Positions 1 to 9,353 of a DNA stretch of 64,000 bases are shown here, one piece after another (position 1 is the first letter of the stretch; the number at the start of each line of letters is the position of its first letter). Both the position numbers and the translations under genes were made by a program. Location: positions 2,522,001 to 2,586,000 of the forward strand of contig NZ_CP053562.1 in NCBI RefSeq assembly GCF_002085925.2, read 5' to 3'. This stretch comes from Thioclava electrotropha. Lineage in GTDB: Bacteria > Pseudomonadota > Alphaproteobacteria > Rhodobacterales > Rhodobacteraceae. The notes under the pieces are model-generated. The model was not told where the DNA came from. It did not search any database and was given only the letters and a program-made list of their open reading frames with translations.

Positions 1-2365
1 GATATTCGGCCTGCACGAATTCGCCGGTTGCGGAATCCGAGAGACGCTCGCCGGTATAGCGGTTGAACTTCGCCCAGGTGCCGCCCGGCGGAACCTTGAA
101 CTTCGAGCCGCCGAATTCCTTGATCGCCTCGCGCATGAATTCGTTGAACACGGGCACACAGAGCGTGCCGCCATAGGCGTGACGGCCCAGCGAGCGCGGG
201 TTGTCGTAGCCCATGTAGCACGAGGCCACGATGTTCGAGCTGAAGCCGGTGAACCACACGTCCTTCGCGTCGTTGGTGGTGCCGGTCTTGCCCGCGATCG
301 GAACCGGCAGATCGACGCCATAGCCGGAGCCGCGCTTCACCACGCCCTCCATCAGCGAGATCATCTGATAGGCGGTGATCGGGTCGATGATCTGGTCACG
401 GTGGCTGACGATCTTCGGCCCCTGCCCCTCGGGCAGGTTCGGATCTTCGCAATTGGCGCAGCTGCGCTGATCGTGGCGGTAGATCGTGCGGCCATAGCGG
501 TCCTGCACCCGGTCGACCAGCGTCGGCTCCACCCGCTCGCCGCCATTGGCGAACATCGCATAGGCCGAGATCAGGCGGAACATCGTCGTTTCCTGCGCGC
601 CAAGCGCATTGGCGAGGAACTGGCGCATATGGTCATAGACGCCGAATTTCTCGGCATAGGCAGCGACCGTCTCCATGCCGATTTCCTGTGCGATCCGGAT
701 CGTCATCAGGTTCCGCGAATGCTCGAGCCCGGTGCGCATCGGCGTCGGGCCGTAATATTTGTTCGAAGCGTTCTTCGGGCGCCACATGCCTTGGGGCGTG
801 TTGATCTCGATCGGCGCGTCGACCACGATCGTCTCGGGCGAGAAGCCGGAATCCAGCGCCGCCGCATAGACGAAGGGTTTGAAGTTCGAGCCCGGCTGGC
901 GCATCGCCTGCGTGGCGCGGTTATAGACCGAGGACTGATAGGAGAAACCGCCCTGCATCGCCAGCACGCGGCCGGTATTCACGTCCATTGCCATGAAGGC
1001 GCCTTCGACCTTCGGCACCTGGCGCAGGGTCCAGCGGATGAAGGAGCCGTCGCTATCCTTCGTCATCGCGCGGACCTCGACGACATCGCCACTCTCCAGC
1101 AGATCCTGCGCCTTTTTCGCGCGCGGACCGAGCTTGCCGTCATCCTTCAGTTTGCGCGCCCAGGTCACGTCCTCGGGCGGAATCCAGTGGCCGTCTTTGT
1201 CTTCCTCGATGCCTTCGATGCCGATGCGGGCCGAGCTGCCTTCGAAGCCCAGCACCACAGCCGGGTGCCAGCCGTCGATGTCGCGCGGGGCTTTCGCGGT
1301 CGAGACATCGGAGAGCGCGGCGCGCCAGTCGGCCTCGTTCTTCAGCTTGTCCTCGGCGATCTTAGCCCCGGTGCCGCGCCAGACGCCCTGCTCGCGGTCG
1401 TATTTCTCGAGCGCATGTTGCAGCGCCTTCGTCGCATGGGATTGCAGATCGGGGTTCACGGTCGCGCGGATCGTCAGGCCGCCGCCGAAGAATTCCTCTT
1501 CGCCGAAGCTTTTCGACAGCTGGCGGCGGATTTCGTCGGTGAAATAGTCGCGCGGCGGAAGCTGCGCGCGGAACGGCGCGTAATCGCCGTTCTGCACTGA
1601 TTTCAGCGGCTTGTTCTGCTCCGCGTCCATCGTCGCCTTGTCGATCCGGCCGTCCTCATACATCCGGCGCAGCACGTAGTTGCGGCGCTCCACGGCGGTC
1701 TTGTAGTCGCGCACCGGATGCAGATCGGCGGGTTTCTTCGGCAGCGCCGCGAGGTAAGCGGCCTCGCCCACCGTCAGATCGGCGAGCGGCTTGTTGAAAT
1801 AGGTCTGCGCGGCAGCAGCGACCCCGTAGGAGTTCTGGCCGAGATAGATCTCGTTGAGATAGAGCTCGAGAATGCGGTCCTTGCTCAGCACATGCTCGAT
1901 GCGCGAGGACAGGATCAGTTCCTTGATCTTGCGCTCCACCGAGCGGTCTGCAGAGAGAAGCAGGTTCTTCGTCACCTGCTGGGTGATCGTCGAAGCGCCG
2001 CGCACGTCGCGCCCGCCGGACTTCACGGCCGTGAACATCGCCGCTGCGATCCCGCGCGGGTCGAAACCGGGGTGGATGTAGAAATTCTTGTCCTCGGCCG
2101 AGACGAAGGCGCCCTTCACCCGGTCGGGGATGTCGCGGATCGGCACGAAGAGGCGGCGCTGCTCGGCGAATTCGTCGATCAGGCGACCGTCGCCGTTATA
2201 GATGCGCGAGATGGTCTTGGGGCGGTATTGCGCAAGCTGGTCATAGCTCGGCAGATCGCGCGAATAGATCCAGAAGATCGCCCCGATGGTGAGCGCGGCA
2301 AAGAACAGCCCGGTCACAACCCAGGAAAACACGCCGCCGATCGAGCCGAGAATGAAACGGATCAC
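1..2365 (-). CDS. mrcA: Penicillin-binding protein 1A (bifunctional transglycosylase/transpeptidase), 3' end cut by window edge
   Basis: Class A PBP that polymerises lipid II into glycan strands and cross-links peptide stems in the periplasm. The minus strand encodes a short cytoplasmic tail, one membrane anchor (about residues 5-27), a GT51 transglycosylase domain with EDKNF near residue 91, and a transpeptidase domain with SNFK at 493-496 and KTGT from 693. About 788 codons are visible and the C-terminus lies beyond base 1; family members usually have 800-860 residues. I chose the GTG at 2363-2365 because an AAGGGG-like ribosome-binding site precedes it and the membrane anchor begins directly after it. 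The neighbouring cell-wall gene amiC lies 167 bp upstream on the same strand, so both may be transcribed together. Identification is firm from the motifs; the exact start is less certain. Confidence 0.93.
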   Translation of the reverse strand, partial: MIRFILGSIGGVFSWVVTGLFFAALTIGAIFWIYSRDLPSYDQLAQYRPKTISRIYNGDGRLIDEFAEQRRLFVPIRDIPDRVKGAFVSAEDKNFYIHPGFDPRGIAAAMFTAVKSGGRDVRGASTITQQVTKNLLLSADRSVERKIKELILSSRIEHVLSKDRILELYLNEIYLGQNSYGVAAAAQTYFNKPLADLTVGEAAYLAALPKKPADLHPVRDYKTAVERRNYVLRRMYEDGRIDKATMDAEQNKPLKSVQNGDYAPFRAQLPPRDYFTDEIRRQLSKSFGEEEFFGGGLTIRATVNPDLQSHATKALQHALEKYDREQGVWRGTGAKIAEDKLKNEADWRAALSDVSTAKAPRDIDGWHPAVVLGFEGSSARIGIEGIEEDKDGHWIPPEDVTWARKLKDDGKLGPRAKKAQDLLESGDVVEVRAMTKDSDGSFIRWTLRQVPKVEGAFMAMDVNTGRVLAMQGGFSYQSSVYNRATQAMRQPGSNFKPFVYAAALDSGFSPETIVVDAPIEINTPQGMWRPKNASNKYYGPTPMRTGLEHSRNLMTIRIAQEIGMETVAAYAEKFGVYDHMRQFLANALGAQETTMFRLISAYAMFANGGERVEPTLVDRVQDRYGRTIYRHDQRSCANCEDPNLPEGQGPKIVSHRDQIIDPITAYQMISLMEGVVKRGSGYGVDLPVPIAGKTGTTNDAKDVWFTGFSSNIVASCYMGYDNPRSLGRHAYGGTLCVPVFNEFMREAIKEFGGSKFKVPPGGTWAKFNRYTGERLSDSATGEFVQAEY

Positions 2366-2484
2366 AGATACACCCCTTGCCTCGGGGCAGATCACCCCAT
2401 CGCGCCAGCCTATACATCGCGCCTTCGTGACGGTCAAAGTAATGTGCGCTCACGCTTCCGAGAAGACTCCGCATGGTCACAATC

Positions 2485-2499
2485 CCGCCCAATGGGCGG
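2485..2499. other. Short hairpin between amiC and the PBP1A gene
   Basis: CCGCCC and GGGCGG arms around AAT form a six-pair hairpin 34 bp downstream of the amiC stop. No T-tract follows on the minus strand, so it is at best a weak terminator or mRNA-processing site. The rest of the 167-bp gap shows nothing else I can name. Confidence 0.3.
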
Positions 2500-2532
2500 A
2501 TGACCGCGCGTCAGACCGGGAACAAAACGCGA

Positions 2533-3747
2533 TTATTGGCGCAAAAGCTTGGCCTCGGCCGCATCGCCCTGCGCCCACGTCTCGACGCCTTTCGTGAGCG
2601 CCGCGGCCATCCGCGCGCGCCAGTCGGGGTCCTTGAGCCGCGCGCGATCGGCGGGCGACGACAGAAAGCCCAGCTCCACGAGGACCGAAGGGATATCGGG
2701 CGATTTCAGCACCGAGAAATTCGCGCCCTGCACCGGGTGTTTGTGCATATGCAGCCCCGCCCCCTTGATCGCGCCCGCCAGCACCTGCGACAGCCGGACT
2801 GAGCGCGGCTGCGTATCGCGCCGCGCCAGATCGACGAGGATATGGGTGATCGCATCGCCCTGCCCGTTCAGATCGACACCTGCGAGGATATCGTCGCGGT
2901 CGTGGCGCTGCACCAGCTTGCGGGTCGCCTCGGTCTCGGCGTGATCGGCGAGCCGGTAGATCGTGGAGCCGGTCGCCCGACCTTCGGCGATGGAATCCGC
3001 GTGGAGCGAGATGAAGAGATCCGCCCCCGCCGCGCGCGCCACCGTCACGCGGGTTTCGAGCGGCACGAACACGTCCTGATCGCGGGTCATCACCACCTGC
3101 ATCCCCGCCCGGCGCATCGCGTCGCGCAGCTGGCGGGCAAAGCCCAGCACGATATCTGCCTCATGCGCGCCGCCATCCTCCGCCCCCGGATCGATGCCGC
3201 CATGGCCGGGATCGAGCACCACCTTCAGCGGCCGCGTCCCGTCCTGACGGCGATGCGGCGCGACGGTCGGCGCGGGTTGCGGCAGATCCCATAGGGCGGA
3301 ATCGGCGGCCCCCTTGCGCGGGGTGAACTTCGCTGCGGGCACCTGCGCCAGCGTCAGCGCGATCTCGGGGTCGCCCTTGGTGCGCTCTTCAGAGGTGACG
3401 AGGCGCATCGGATGGGCAAGCTCGGCCACCAGCCGCGACCAGCCGGGCCGGAACTTGCCCCAGCGCAGACCTTTGATCGCATCGCTGCCCTTGAGCAGGT
3501 TTTCAGGCGGGTTGGCCCCGAAATTCACCTCGCGGAAGTCGATGACGAGCCGGTAGGGATCGGCCAGCAGAAAGGCGCGATACGGCACGGGCTGACTGAT
3601 CCCGAGCGTGATCGCGACCTTATCGCCGCTTTGCGCGATCTGGCTGCGGTCGGGCGCATATTGCGCCAAGGCCGACAGGTCCTGCGCCCGCGCAGGCAGA
3701 GCCAGCGCGAGAGACATCGCGAGAAGAAGAATGAACCGCCCGATCAT
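2533..3747 (-). CDS. amiC: N-acetylmuramoyl-L-alanine amidase, AmiC type
   Basis: Zinc amidase that cleaves the bond between N-acetylmuramic acid and the peptide stem during cell separation. The 404-residue product has a signal peptide (about 1-21, hydrophobic and ending near LPARAQ), an AMIN domain (about 30-130) that targets it to the envelope, and an Amidase_3 catalytic domain (about 173-390). Zinc-ligand motifs are visible: DPGHGGIDPG, the glutamate in HEADIVLG and the histidine in ISLHADS. Length and domain order match Gram-negative AmiC proteins. It is followed on the same strand by the PBP1A gene, an arrangement consistent with coordinated peptidoglycan synthesis and splitting. In related genomes it often neighbours rne; that gene is not in this window. 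Confidence 0.93.
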   Translation of the reverse strand: MIGRFILLLAMSLALALPARAQDLSALAQYAPDRSQIAQSGDKVAITLGISQPVPYRAFLLADPYRLVIDFREVNFGANPPENLLKGSDAIKGLRWGKFRPGWSRLVAELAHPMRLVTSEERTKGDPEIALTLAQVPAAKFTPRKGAADSALWDLPQPAPTVAPHRRQDGTRPLKVVLDPGHGGIDPGAEDGGAHEADIVLGFARQLRDAMRRAGMQVVMTRDQDVFVPLETRVTVARAAGADLFISLHADSIAEGRATGSTIYRLADHAETEATRKLVQRHDRDDILAGVDLNGQGDAITHILVDLARRDTQPRSVRLSQVLAGAIKGAGLHMHKHPVQGANFSVLKSPDIPSVLVELGFLSSPADRARLKDPDWRARMAAALTKGVETWAQGDAAEAKLLRQ

Positions 3748-3958
3748 ACGCGCCCCGTTTTTATGCGCTTTCGTTTTGCGGGCACTATAGCGGCCGGGGT
3801 CGCGCGGAGCAAAGGGCGAATGGGGCTGACTTGGCGCGGGCGACCAGCCATCAACGATGCGACGCGCCCGTCCGGCCCTCCGCTTGCGCTACGGGCGTTC
3901 GCCGGACGTCCTTCCACAGGAAGGCCGTTTGATCCGGCTCACCCCTCACCGCAAATCT
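3748..3958. other. Intergenic region between amiC and aminotransferase gene
   Basis: This holds the amiC upstream region and the 3' flank of the aminotransferase gene. A small perfect hairpin (CCTTCC, ACA, GGAAGG) sits at 3910-3924, within a larger imperfect pairing of GTCCGGC and GCCGGAC. No T-tract follows on the minus strand. I see no gene here. Confidence 0.4.
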
Positions 3959-5098
3959 TCAGCGGTTCTCCATGAAGCTCCGCAGCCGCTTGATCCCCTC
4001 GGCGACCCGCTCGGGGCTTTGCGCATAGGAAAACCGGATCGTCTGCGCGCCGCGATGGGGGTCGAAATCCATCCCCGGCGTGACCGCCACCCCGACGCTC
4101 TCGAGGATTTCCGCGGCGAAAGCGGCGCTATCCTCGGTCAGCTCCGACACATCGGCATAGAGGTAGAACGCTCCATCCGGCGGCGCGATCCGGGTGAAGC
4201 CCATCTTCGGCAGCTCTTCGAGCAGCATCTGCCGGCTTTCGCCATAGCGCGCGACATTCTCGGCCATCTCGTCGAGGCTCTCCAGCGCGCCCAGAGCCGC
4301 CACCTGGCTCGCATGAGGGGCGCAGATGAACATGTGCTGCGCGAGACGCTCCACGGTGCGCAGATGGCTTTCCGGCACCACCATCCAGCCCACGCGCCAG
4401 CCGGTCATCGAGAAATATTTCGAGAAGGAATTGATCACGAAGACGTCGTTGGAAATCTCCAGCGCCGAGACCGCACGGCCCTCATATTGCAGCCCGTGAT
4501 AAATCTCGTCCGAGATGAAAGCGATGTCGCGGGCCTGACAATGCTCGATCAGCGCCTGCAGCTCCGGCTTGCCCAGCATCGTGCCCGACGGGTTGCCCGG
4601 CGAGGCCACGATCAGCCCGGCCAGATCGTCCGGAATTTCCTCGGGCGTCGGCTGGTAGCGGTTCTGCGCCTCGGTCGGAATGCCCACCGGCTCGATCGAG
4701 AGCGCCTTGAGGATCTGGCGGTAGCTCGGATAGCCCGGCTCGCCTAGGCCTACCTTGTCGCCCACATCGAACAGCGCCGTGAAGGCCAGCTGGAACGCCC
4801 CGGAAGAGCCCGAAGTGATGACCACGCGCGCGGGATCCAGATCGATGTCGTACCAGCGCTTGTAGAGCTTCGCGATCCCCTCGCGCAGATAGGGCAGCCC
4901 CAGCGCCACCGTGTAGCCCATCGGCTGGCTCTCGAGCGCCTCGGCCAGACGGCGCTTGGCGGCCTTCGGCGCGGAGGTGCCCGGCTGGCCCACTTCCATA
5001 TGCACGATGTCGCGGCCCGCAGCCTCCGCCTCTGCCGCCATGCGCAGCACATCCATCGCGATGAACGGTTCCACCTGCCCGCGTTTCGACTGCCGCAT
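3959..5098 (-). CDS. Class I/II PLP-dependent aminotransferase
   Basis: A 379-residue fold-type I aminotransferase of the aspartate/aromatic group, cytoplasmic, transferring an amino group between an amino acid and a 2-oxo acid through pyridoxal phosphate. Family landmarks in order are SGSSGAFQLAF (cofactor phosphate region), ASPGNPSG (substrate-binding Asn), ISDEIYHGLQY (Asp and Tyr contacting the cofactor) and SFSKYFSMTGWRVGW, which contains the Schiff-base lysine. AAGGAG lies just upstream of the ATG, supporting this start. It faces the divergent DsbA-like gene across a 203-bp gap that must hold both promoters. The natural substrate cannot be read from the sequence; these stand-alone enzymes are often annotated as aspartate or aromatic aminotransferases. 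Confidence 0.88.
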   Translation of the reverse strand: MRQSKRGQVEPFIAMDVLRMAAEAEAAGRDIVHMEVGQPGTSAPKAAKRRLAEALESQPMGYTVALGLPYLREGIAKLYKRWYDIDLDPARVVITSGSSGAFQLAFTALFDVGDKVGLGEPGYPSYRQILKALSIEPVGIPTEAQNRYQPTPEEIPDDLAGLIVASPGNPSGTMLGKPELQALIEHCQARDIAFISDEIYHGLQYEGRAVSALEISNDVFVINSFSKYFSMTGWRVGWMVVPESHLRTVERLAQHMFICAPHASQVAALGALESLDEMAENVARYGESRQMLLEELPKMGFTRIAPPDGAFYLYADVSELTEDSAAFAAEILESVGVAVTPGMDFDPHRGAQTIRFSYAQSPERVAEGIKRLRSFMENR

Positions 5099-5301
5099 CC
5101 GCCTTCTCCTTGCCGCTTGAGATTTCGCCCAAGGGGTTAGGCCGAAGCCGTCCGAGCGTCAATGCGGCGTCACTGCACACATGTGCCGCCGCGCGCCTCG
5201 CGATGAAGCCGCGCCCTGCGCGCTAACGCCCTCTTGATCCCGCGCGCCCGAGCGGTCAGGTTGCTTGCGAACCAACAGGACCCGATCCAAAGGATACGCC
5301 C

Positions 5302-6072
5302 ATGCTCCGCACGCTTCTGGCCGCGACCGCCTTCGCCGCGCTCGCCACGGCCGCCCCGCTCACCCCGGCAGCCGCGCAGGATTTCGACTTCGCCAACATG
5401 ACCGACAGCCAGAAAACCGCCTTCGGCGACGCCGTGCGCGAGTATCTGATGGCCAATCCGCAGGTTCTGGTCGAGGCGATCAACGAGCTGGAAGCCAAGC
5501 AGCAAGCCCAGCAAGCCGATAACGACAAGCAGCTGATCAAGACTAATGCGAAGGATATTTTCGAGGACGGCTACAGCTGGGTCGGCGGCAATCCCGATGG
5601 CGACATCACCGTCGTCGAGTTCATGGATTACAAATGCACCTACTGCAAAAAAGCCTATGACGAGGTCTCGGACCTGATCTCGAAAGACGGCAATATCCGC
5701 TTCATCGTCAAGGAGTTCCCGATCCTCGGCCAGCAGTCGGAACTGGCGGCGCGCTTCGCGGTCGCGACGAAGCAGATCGACGGCGACGACGCCTATGCGA
5801 AGATGCACGACACGCTGATGAAGGCGCGCGGCAATCTCACCGTCGAGAGCCTGAGCCAGATCGCCAAGGACCAGGGCCTCGATCCCGCTCCGATCCTCAA
5901 GCAGATGAACGACGAAAAGGTGACCGAGGTTCTGCGTCAAAACTACCAGCTGGCACAGCGCATGGCGATTTCGGGCACCCCGGCCTTCGTGATCGGCGGG
6001 CAGCTGCTGCGCGGCTACGCGCCGGAAGCGGCGATGGCGAAAATGGTCGCAGAAGAGCGCAACGCCGAGTGA
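5302..6072 (+). CDS. DsbA/ScsC-like thioredoxin-fold thiol:disulfide oxidoreductase
   Basis: A 256-residue secreted thiol oxidoreductase that would make or rearrange disulfide bonds in periplasmic proteins. An N-terminal signal peptide (about 1-24, ending APLTPAAAQ) precedes a charged, mostly helical stretch rich in Lys, Gln and Glu (about 28-85). The DsbA thioredoxin domain follows, with the active site Cys-Thr-Tyr-Cys at residues 112-115 and the cis-proline loop SGTPAF near 222. The helical N-terminal stalk resembles the oligomerisation segment of ScsC-type or DsbA2-type proteins, so isomerase activity as a trimer is possible; that is inference. AAAGGA stands 7-12 bases before the ATG. A strong terminator follows the gene, indicating a single-gene transcript. 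Confidence 0.87.
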   Translation: MLRTLLAATAFAALATAAPLTPAAAQDFDFANMTDSQKTAFGDAVREYLMANPQVLVEAINELEAKQQAQQADNDKQLIKTNAKDIFEDGYSWVGGNPDGDITVVEFMDYKCTYCKKAYDEVSDLISKDGNIRFIVKEFPILGQQSELAARFAVATKQIDGDDAYAKMHDTLMKARGNLTVESLSQIAKDQGLDPAPILKQMNDEKVTEVLRQNYQLAQRMAISGTPAFVIGGQLLRGYAPEAAMAKMVAEERNAE

Positions 6073-6130
6073 TCCGCATCTGAAGAACGCCGCGCAAGGC
6101 CTTCTTCGGATTGAGATTTTAAAGATAGCA

Positions 6131-6168
6131 AGCGCCGTCCGGGTCCATCGCGATCCGGGCGGCGTTTT
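6131..6168 (+). terminator. Intrinsic terminator after the DsbA-like gene
   Basis: Arms CGCCGTCCGG (6133-6142) and CCGGGCGGCG (6154-6163) pair with one G-T wobble around an 11-base loop and are followed by TTTTC. The position, 60 bp past the stop codon, fits a rho-independent terminator. Confidence 0.8.
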
Positions 6169-6256
6169 CATGTCGTTTACCGTGAGAGTCCGAAGTTTTC
6201 ACGTCTTAGGGGGCCGTTAATGGATCGGGCGTAGCCTGCCCTCGAAAAGGACTGTG

Positions 6257-6553
6257 ATGCGACTCGAATTGCTGCTTATGACCCTCTCGGTGCTCTGCGC
6301 GCCGATCGCCGCCCTCGGCATGCTGCCAGAGGACCGACCGGGGCTTTACCTCGTCGTCGTCCCACCCTGGCGCGCCGCCGATCAGGTGATCGCCGCCGCA
6401 GGAGCGCACCCCGTGGGACCGGTGCGCGCGCCCTTGGGGGAATTCGCGGCAGCAGATGCGCCGGGCGCGCTCGCCCGGCTGCGGGCAGCGGGTGCATGGG
6501 TCGTTCTCGACGCCAAGAAAATGGCCTGGCTCTGCGGGGCGGCCGAGATTTGA
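6257..6553 (+). CDS. Small hypothetical protein with N-terminal signal/anchor
   Basis: I do not recognise this 98-residue protein. It begins with a hydrophobic segment (about 3-21, a likely signal peptide or membrane anchor), followed by a segment containing YLVVVPPW and an alanine-rich helix, and ends with [14 protein letters not shown]. The ATG at 6257 has AAAAGG six bases upstream; a GTG directly before it is the alternative start. The stop is 10 bp before the chemoreceptor gene, so the two are probably co-transcribed, and the protein could be an envelope-located partner. That is only a guess from context. Confidence 0.62.
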   Translation: MRLELLLMTLSVLCAPIAALGMLPEDRPGLYLVVVPPWRAADQVIAAAGAHPVGPVRAPLGEFAAADAPGALARLRAAGAWVVLDAKKMAWLCGAAEI

Positions 6554-6563
6554 GGGACCTCTG

Positions 6564-8309
6564 ATGATTGACGGGAACACCGCTGGGCCGACCACTGTGC
6601 AAGCGCCACAGAAAGACACGCATATGCGCCAGGTGCGGAAATTGCTGGCCTTCGGGACAGTCGCCATGGCCGCCATCGTCACGGCAACCGCCTATCTGGT
6701 GGGCACGGCCTTCCTCGTGGCCAGCGTGACCGCCTGGGTCTTCGCCTCTGCCGCTCTACTCGGTTGGCGGATGCGCGACCGGCGGCGCGGCAACACCATC
6801 CTCGCGCAAGGGGTGATTGGCCAGGCCGTGGCCCTCACCGCCGCGCTCTCCGGGCATCCGTGGCAAATCGATGCGCACCTTTCGTTTTTCGCGCTGATGG
6901 CCGTGCTGATCGTGATGGTCGACAACCGCGCGATCTTCTTCGCCGCCGCGACTGTGGTGGTGCATCACCTCGCGCTCTCGGTCCTGATGCCCAGCCTGAT
7001 CTATCCCAGCGCGGATATATGGGAAAATGTCTCGCGCTCGCTCTTCCACGGCGCGACCGTCGCCATCGAAACGGCGGTGCTCGTCTATGCCGTTCTCAGC
7101 CGCCGCCGCATGGAAAGTTCGATGGAAGAGCGTATGGCAGAGGCGATCGACGCCACCACCCAGGCCGACGAAGCCCGTCGCCGAGCGGAGGGAGAGACCA
7201 CGCGCGCCCAGCAGATGCAGGACGCCGCCAGCGAGGCCGCCCAAAAGGCAGAGGCGCTGCGCGTCGATGCGGAACGCAACGCGCGTGAGGTCGAAGAAGC
7301 GACCCGCCTCGCCCGCTTGGCCGAAGAGGATCTCGCCCAGGAACGCGCCGAAACCACAGCGCGCCAGACCCGCGTCGTCGAGGCGCTCGAAATCGCGCTG
7401 CAACAGCTCTCGCGCAAGGATCTCAAGGCCCGGCTCGGTGAGGTCGATGCGGATTACGCGGGGCTCGCCGTCAATTTCAATACGGCGATTGAACAACTCG
7501 AAGGCGCCATCGCCCTCGTCACCGGCCACAGCGTCGACATCCGCCAGCAGATCGGCGAGATCAGCGCCGCCTCCGCCTCCCTCTCGACCCGGGCCGAGAA
7601 GCAATCGGGCACCCTTGCCGACGCAGCCGCCTCGCTCAACGAGTTGACCTCCTCGGTGCAATCGGGCGCGAAAATGGCCGCCGAGGCCGCGAGTGCCGCC
7701 AGCAATGCGGAAACCGTCGCCAAGGAAAGCGCCGCGGTGGTCAGCGAGTCGATCCGCGCAATGAACGAAATCGAAACCAGTTCGAAACAGATCGAGCGCA
7801 TCACCTCGGTGATCGACGATATCGCTTTCCAGACCAACCTCCTTGCGCTCAACGCTGGTGTGGAAGCTGCCCGCGCAGGTGAGGCCGGTCGCGGCTTCGC
7901 CGTCGTCGCCTCTGAAGTGCGCGACCTCGCTCAGCGTTCCTCCGCCTCCGCAAAAGAGATCACCGCACTGATCGAAGCCTCGGGCCAACAGGTCAGCACC
8001 GGCGTCGAACTCGTCAGCAAGACCGTCGCCTCGCTCGAAGGCATCGTGAAATCGGTCGAAGAGATTTCACAGCGCGTCGCCCAGATGGCGCGCTCCTCCG
8101 AGGAACAGTCCCGCACGCTCGCGGCGATCAACGGCTCGGTCGAACAGCTCGACCACGCCACCCGCCAGAATGTCGCGATGTTCGAAGAAACCACCGCCGC
8201 GAGCAAAATGCTCGACGACCTCGCCGAGGCGCTCCGCGAAGCCGTGACGCAATTCTCGACATCTCCCGCTGTTCTGGAGGACCGAGACGCGCTTCCGCGA
8301 GCGAGTTGA
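6564..8309 (+). CDS. Methyl-accepting chemotaxis protein
   Basis: A 581-residue chemoreceptor that would relay a signal to CheA and CheW. The N-terminus has several closely packed membrane segments (about residues 27-170, probably five or six) and no large periplasmic sensing domain. Such receptors tend to sense from within the membrane or cytoplasm. A long charged coiled coil (about 180-280) and a HAMP-like stretch lead into the signalling domain. Its hairpin tip is recognisable from [20 protein letters not shown], with Gly where most receptors have Ala. No C-terminal CheR-tethering pentapeptide is evident. The ATG at 6564 has GAGGGA seven bases upstream; an in-frame ATG at 6624 is the alternative. 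A terminator follows. Confidence 0.92.
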   Translation: MIDGNTAGPTTVQAPQKDTHMRQVRKLLAFGTVAMAAIVTATAYLVGTAFLVASVTAWVFASAALLGWRMRDRRRGNTILAQGVIGQAVALTAALSGHPWQIDAHLSFFALMAVLIVMVDNRAIFFAAATVVVHHLALSVLMPSLIYPSADIWENVSRSLFHGATVAIETAVLVYAVLSRRRMESSMEERMAEAIDATTQADEARRRAEGETTRAQQMQDAASEAAQKAEALRVDAERNAREVEEATRLARLAEEDLAQERAETTARQTRVVEALEIALQQLSRKDLKARLGEVDADYAGLAVNFNTAIEQLEGAIALVTGHSVDIRQQIGEISAASASLSTRAEKQSGTLADAAASLNELTSSVQSGAKMAAEAASAASNAETVAKESAAVVSESIRAMNEIETSSKQIERITSVIDDIAFQTNLLALNAGVEAARAGEAGRGFAVVASEVRDLAQRSSASAKEITALIEASGQQVSTGVELVSKTVASLEGIVKSVEEISQRVAQMARSSEEQSRTLAAINGSVEQLDHATRQNVAMFEETTAASKMLDDLAEALREAVTQFSTSPAVLEDRDALPRAS

Positions 8310-8449
8310 CGATTGGCCCGGTTCAATAGCCGGAGCGCTCGACCGCGGCGAGGACCATGCCGCTCGCCGAGGCCCGCGACGCGGCAAGTCGATCGCGTTG
8401 GGCTGCGAACCGGATAGGACTGCGTGCAAAATGTTTGCCGCGATAAAAA

Positions 8450-8473
8450 AGCCGGCGCGGTGAGGCGCCGGCT
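8450..8473. terminator. Bidirectional terminator between chemoreceptor and DUF1236 gene
   Basis: AGCCGGCGC and GCGCCGGCT form a nine-pair stem with a six-base loop. It is followed by TTTCTT on the plus strand and TTTTTT on the minus strand, so it can serve both converging genes. Confidence 0.82.
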
Positions 8474-8499
8474 TTCTTGGTGGTATTTGTCATCGAGCC

Positions 8500-9198
8500 T
8501 TACGAGGCCGGCACGACGTAGACGATCGCACGGCTATCAGGGTTCACGAAGACCGTGTTGTCGTTGATGTTGCCATAGGCATAGGTGCTGTCCGGCACCG
8601 GCGTCAGCGTCACCATGTCCGGAATGACCTTGCCGGTCGCGACTTCCCCGTCGAGATAGACCGGCGCGACGGGGTGCTTCTCGACCCAGGTGATCGTGGT
8701 GGGCTCGGGCTTGGCCGCAGCGCCCACACCGGCCGAGCCGATCAGCGCGCCGACGACGGCGCCCACGGGACCACCCACGGCCGCACCGGCTGCGCCACCG
8801 GCAGCCGCACCGGTCAGCGCCGCGGCACCCTGGCCATCCTTGTTGGCGTTATCGCCCGGGACCTGGATCTGGTTCACGGTGACCGATTGCGGGCCGGTCG
8901 ACAAAAGCGCCATCTGGCCGTCGACCATCACGCCGAGCTGGCCTGCGGGCGCATAGCCATTCATGCCATCGAAAGTCACCTGACAGATCGTGCCATCGGG
9001 AAGACAGCCTTCCACCGGGACGATGGTGCCGTCGGAGACCGTCGCGATCGTTTTCGACGAGGCCTCGACCCCGGCGTGGATATCGAACTCGCCTTGGGCG
9101 GTGGCCATCAGCGGCGGGCTGGTCTCGGCAAAAGCGGTACCGGCGATCATCGTGGTGCTGGCGGCAGCAGCGAGAATAGTAGCGAACTTGCGGGTCAT
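8500..9198 (-). CDS. Secreted DUF1236 protein with SH3-like and glycine-zipper segments
   Basis: A 232-residue envelope protein of unknown function. A signal peptide (about 1-24, ending GTAFAE) is followed by a bacterial SH3-like domain (about 28-95, two Cys in CLPDGTICQVTF), a glycine/alanine-rich zipper segment (about 120-155) and a C-terminal DUF1236 domain with the family's VFVNPDSRAIVYVV ending. The ATG at 9198 follows GGAGGT with normal spacing; in-frame upstream codons lack such a site. SH3-like domains often bind peptidoglycan and glycine zippers pack in membranes, so an outer-envelope or stress role is plausible but unproven. It is transcribed alone, away from ispG, with a perfect inverted repeat about 100 bp upstream. 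Confidence 0.82.
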   Translation of the reverse strand: MTRKFATILAAAASTTMIAGTAFAETSPPLMATAQGEFDIHAGVEASSKTIATVSDGTIVPVEGCLPDGTICQVTFDGMNGYAPAGQLGVMVDGQMALLSTGPQSVTVNQIQVPGDNANKDGQGAAALTGAAAGGAAGAAVGGPVGAVVGALIGSAGVGAAAKPEPTTITWVEKHPVAPVYLDGEVATGKVIPDMVTLTPVPDSTYAYGNINDNTVFVNPDSRAIVYVVPAS

Positions 9199-9296
9199 TG
9201 GAATTACCTCCTTCATTACCCTGACCGCCACGAGGGACGGCCTCTCTCCGTTGTGGGGAGGGAAATGTGGAGGGGCGCCAATTCGTTCCCCCGGAA

Positions 9297-9320
9297 CCCT
9301 ATCACGGCAGCGTGATAGGG
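9297..9320. promoter_or_regulatory. Perfect 10-bp inverted repeat upstream of the DUF1236 gene
   Basis: CCCTATCACG, four bases, CGTGATAGGG. It lies 34 bp past the ispG stop and about 100 bp before the DUF1236 start. With no T-tract on the minus strand it could be either a weak ispG terminator or an operator for the next gene. Confidence 0.5.
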
Positions 9321-9353
9321 GCCGATTTCGGGGGCGCTGCGGCACTTTTCCGC

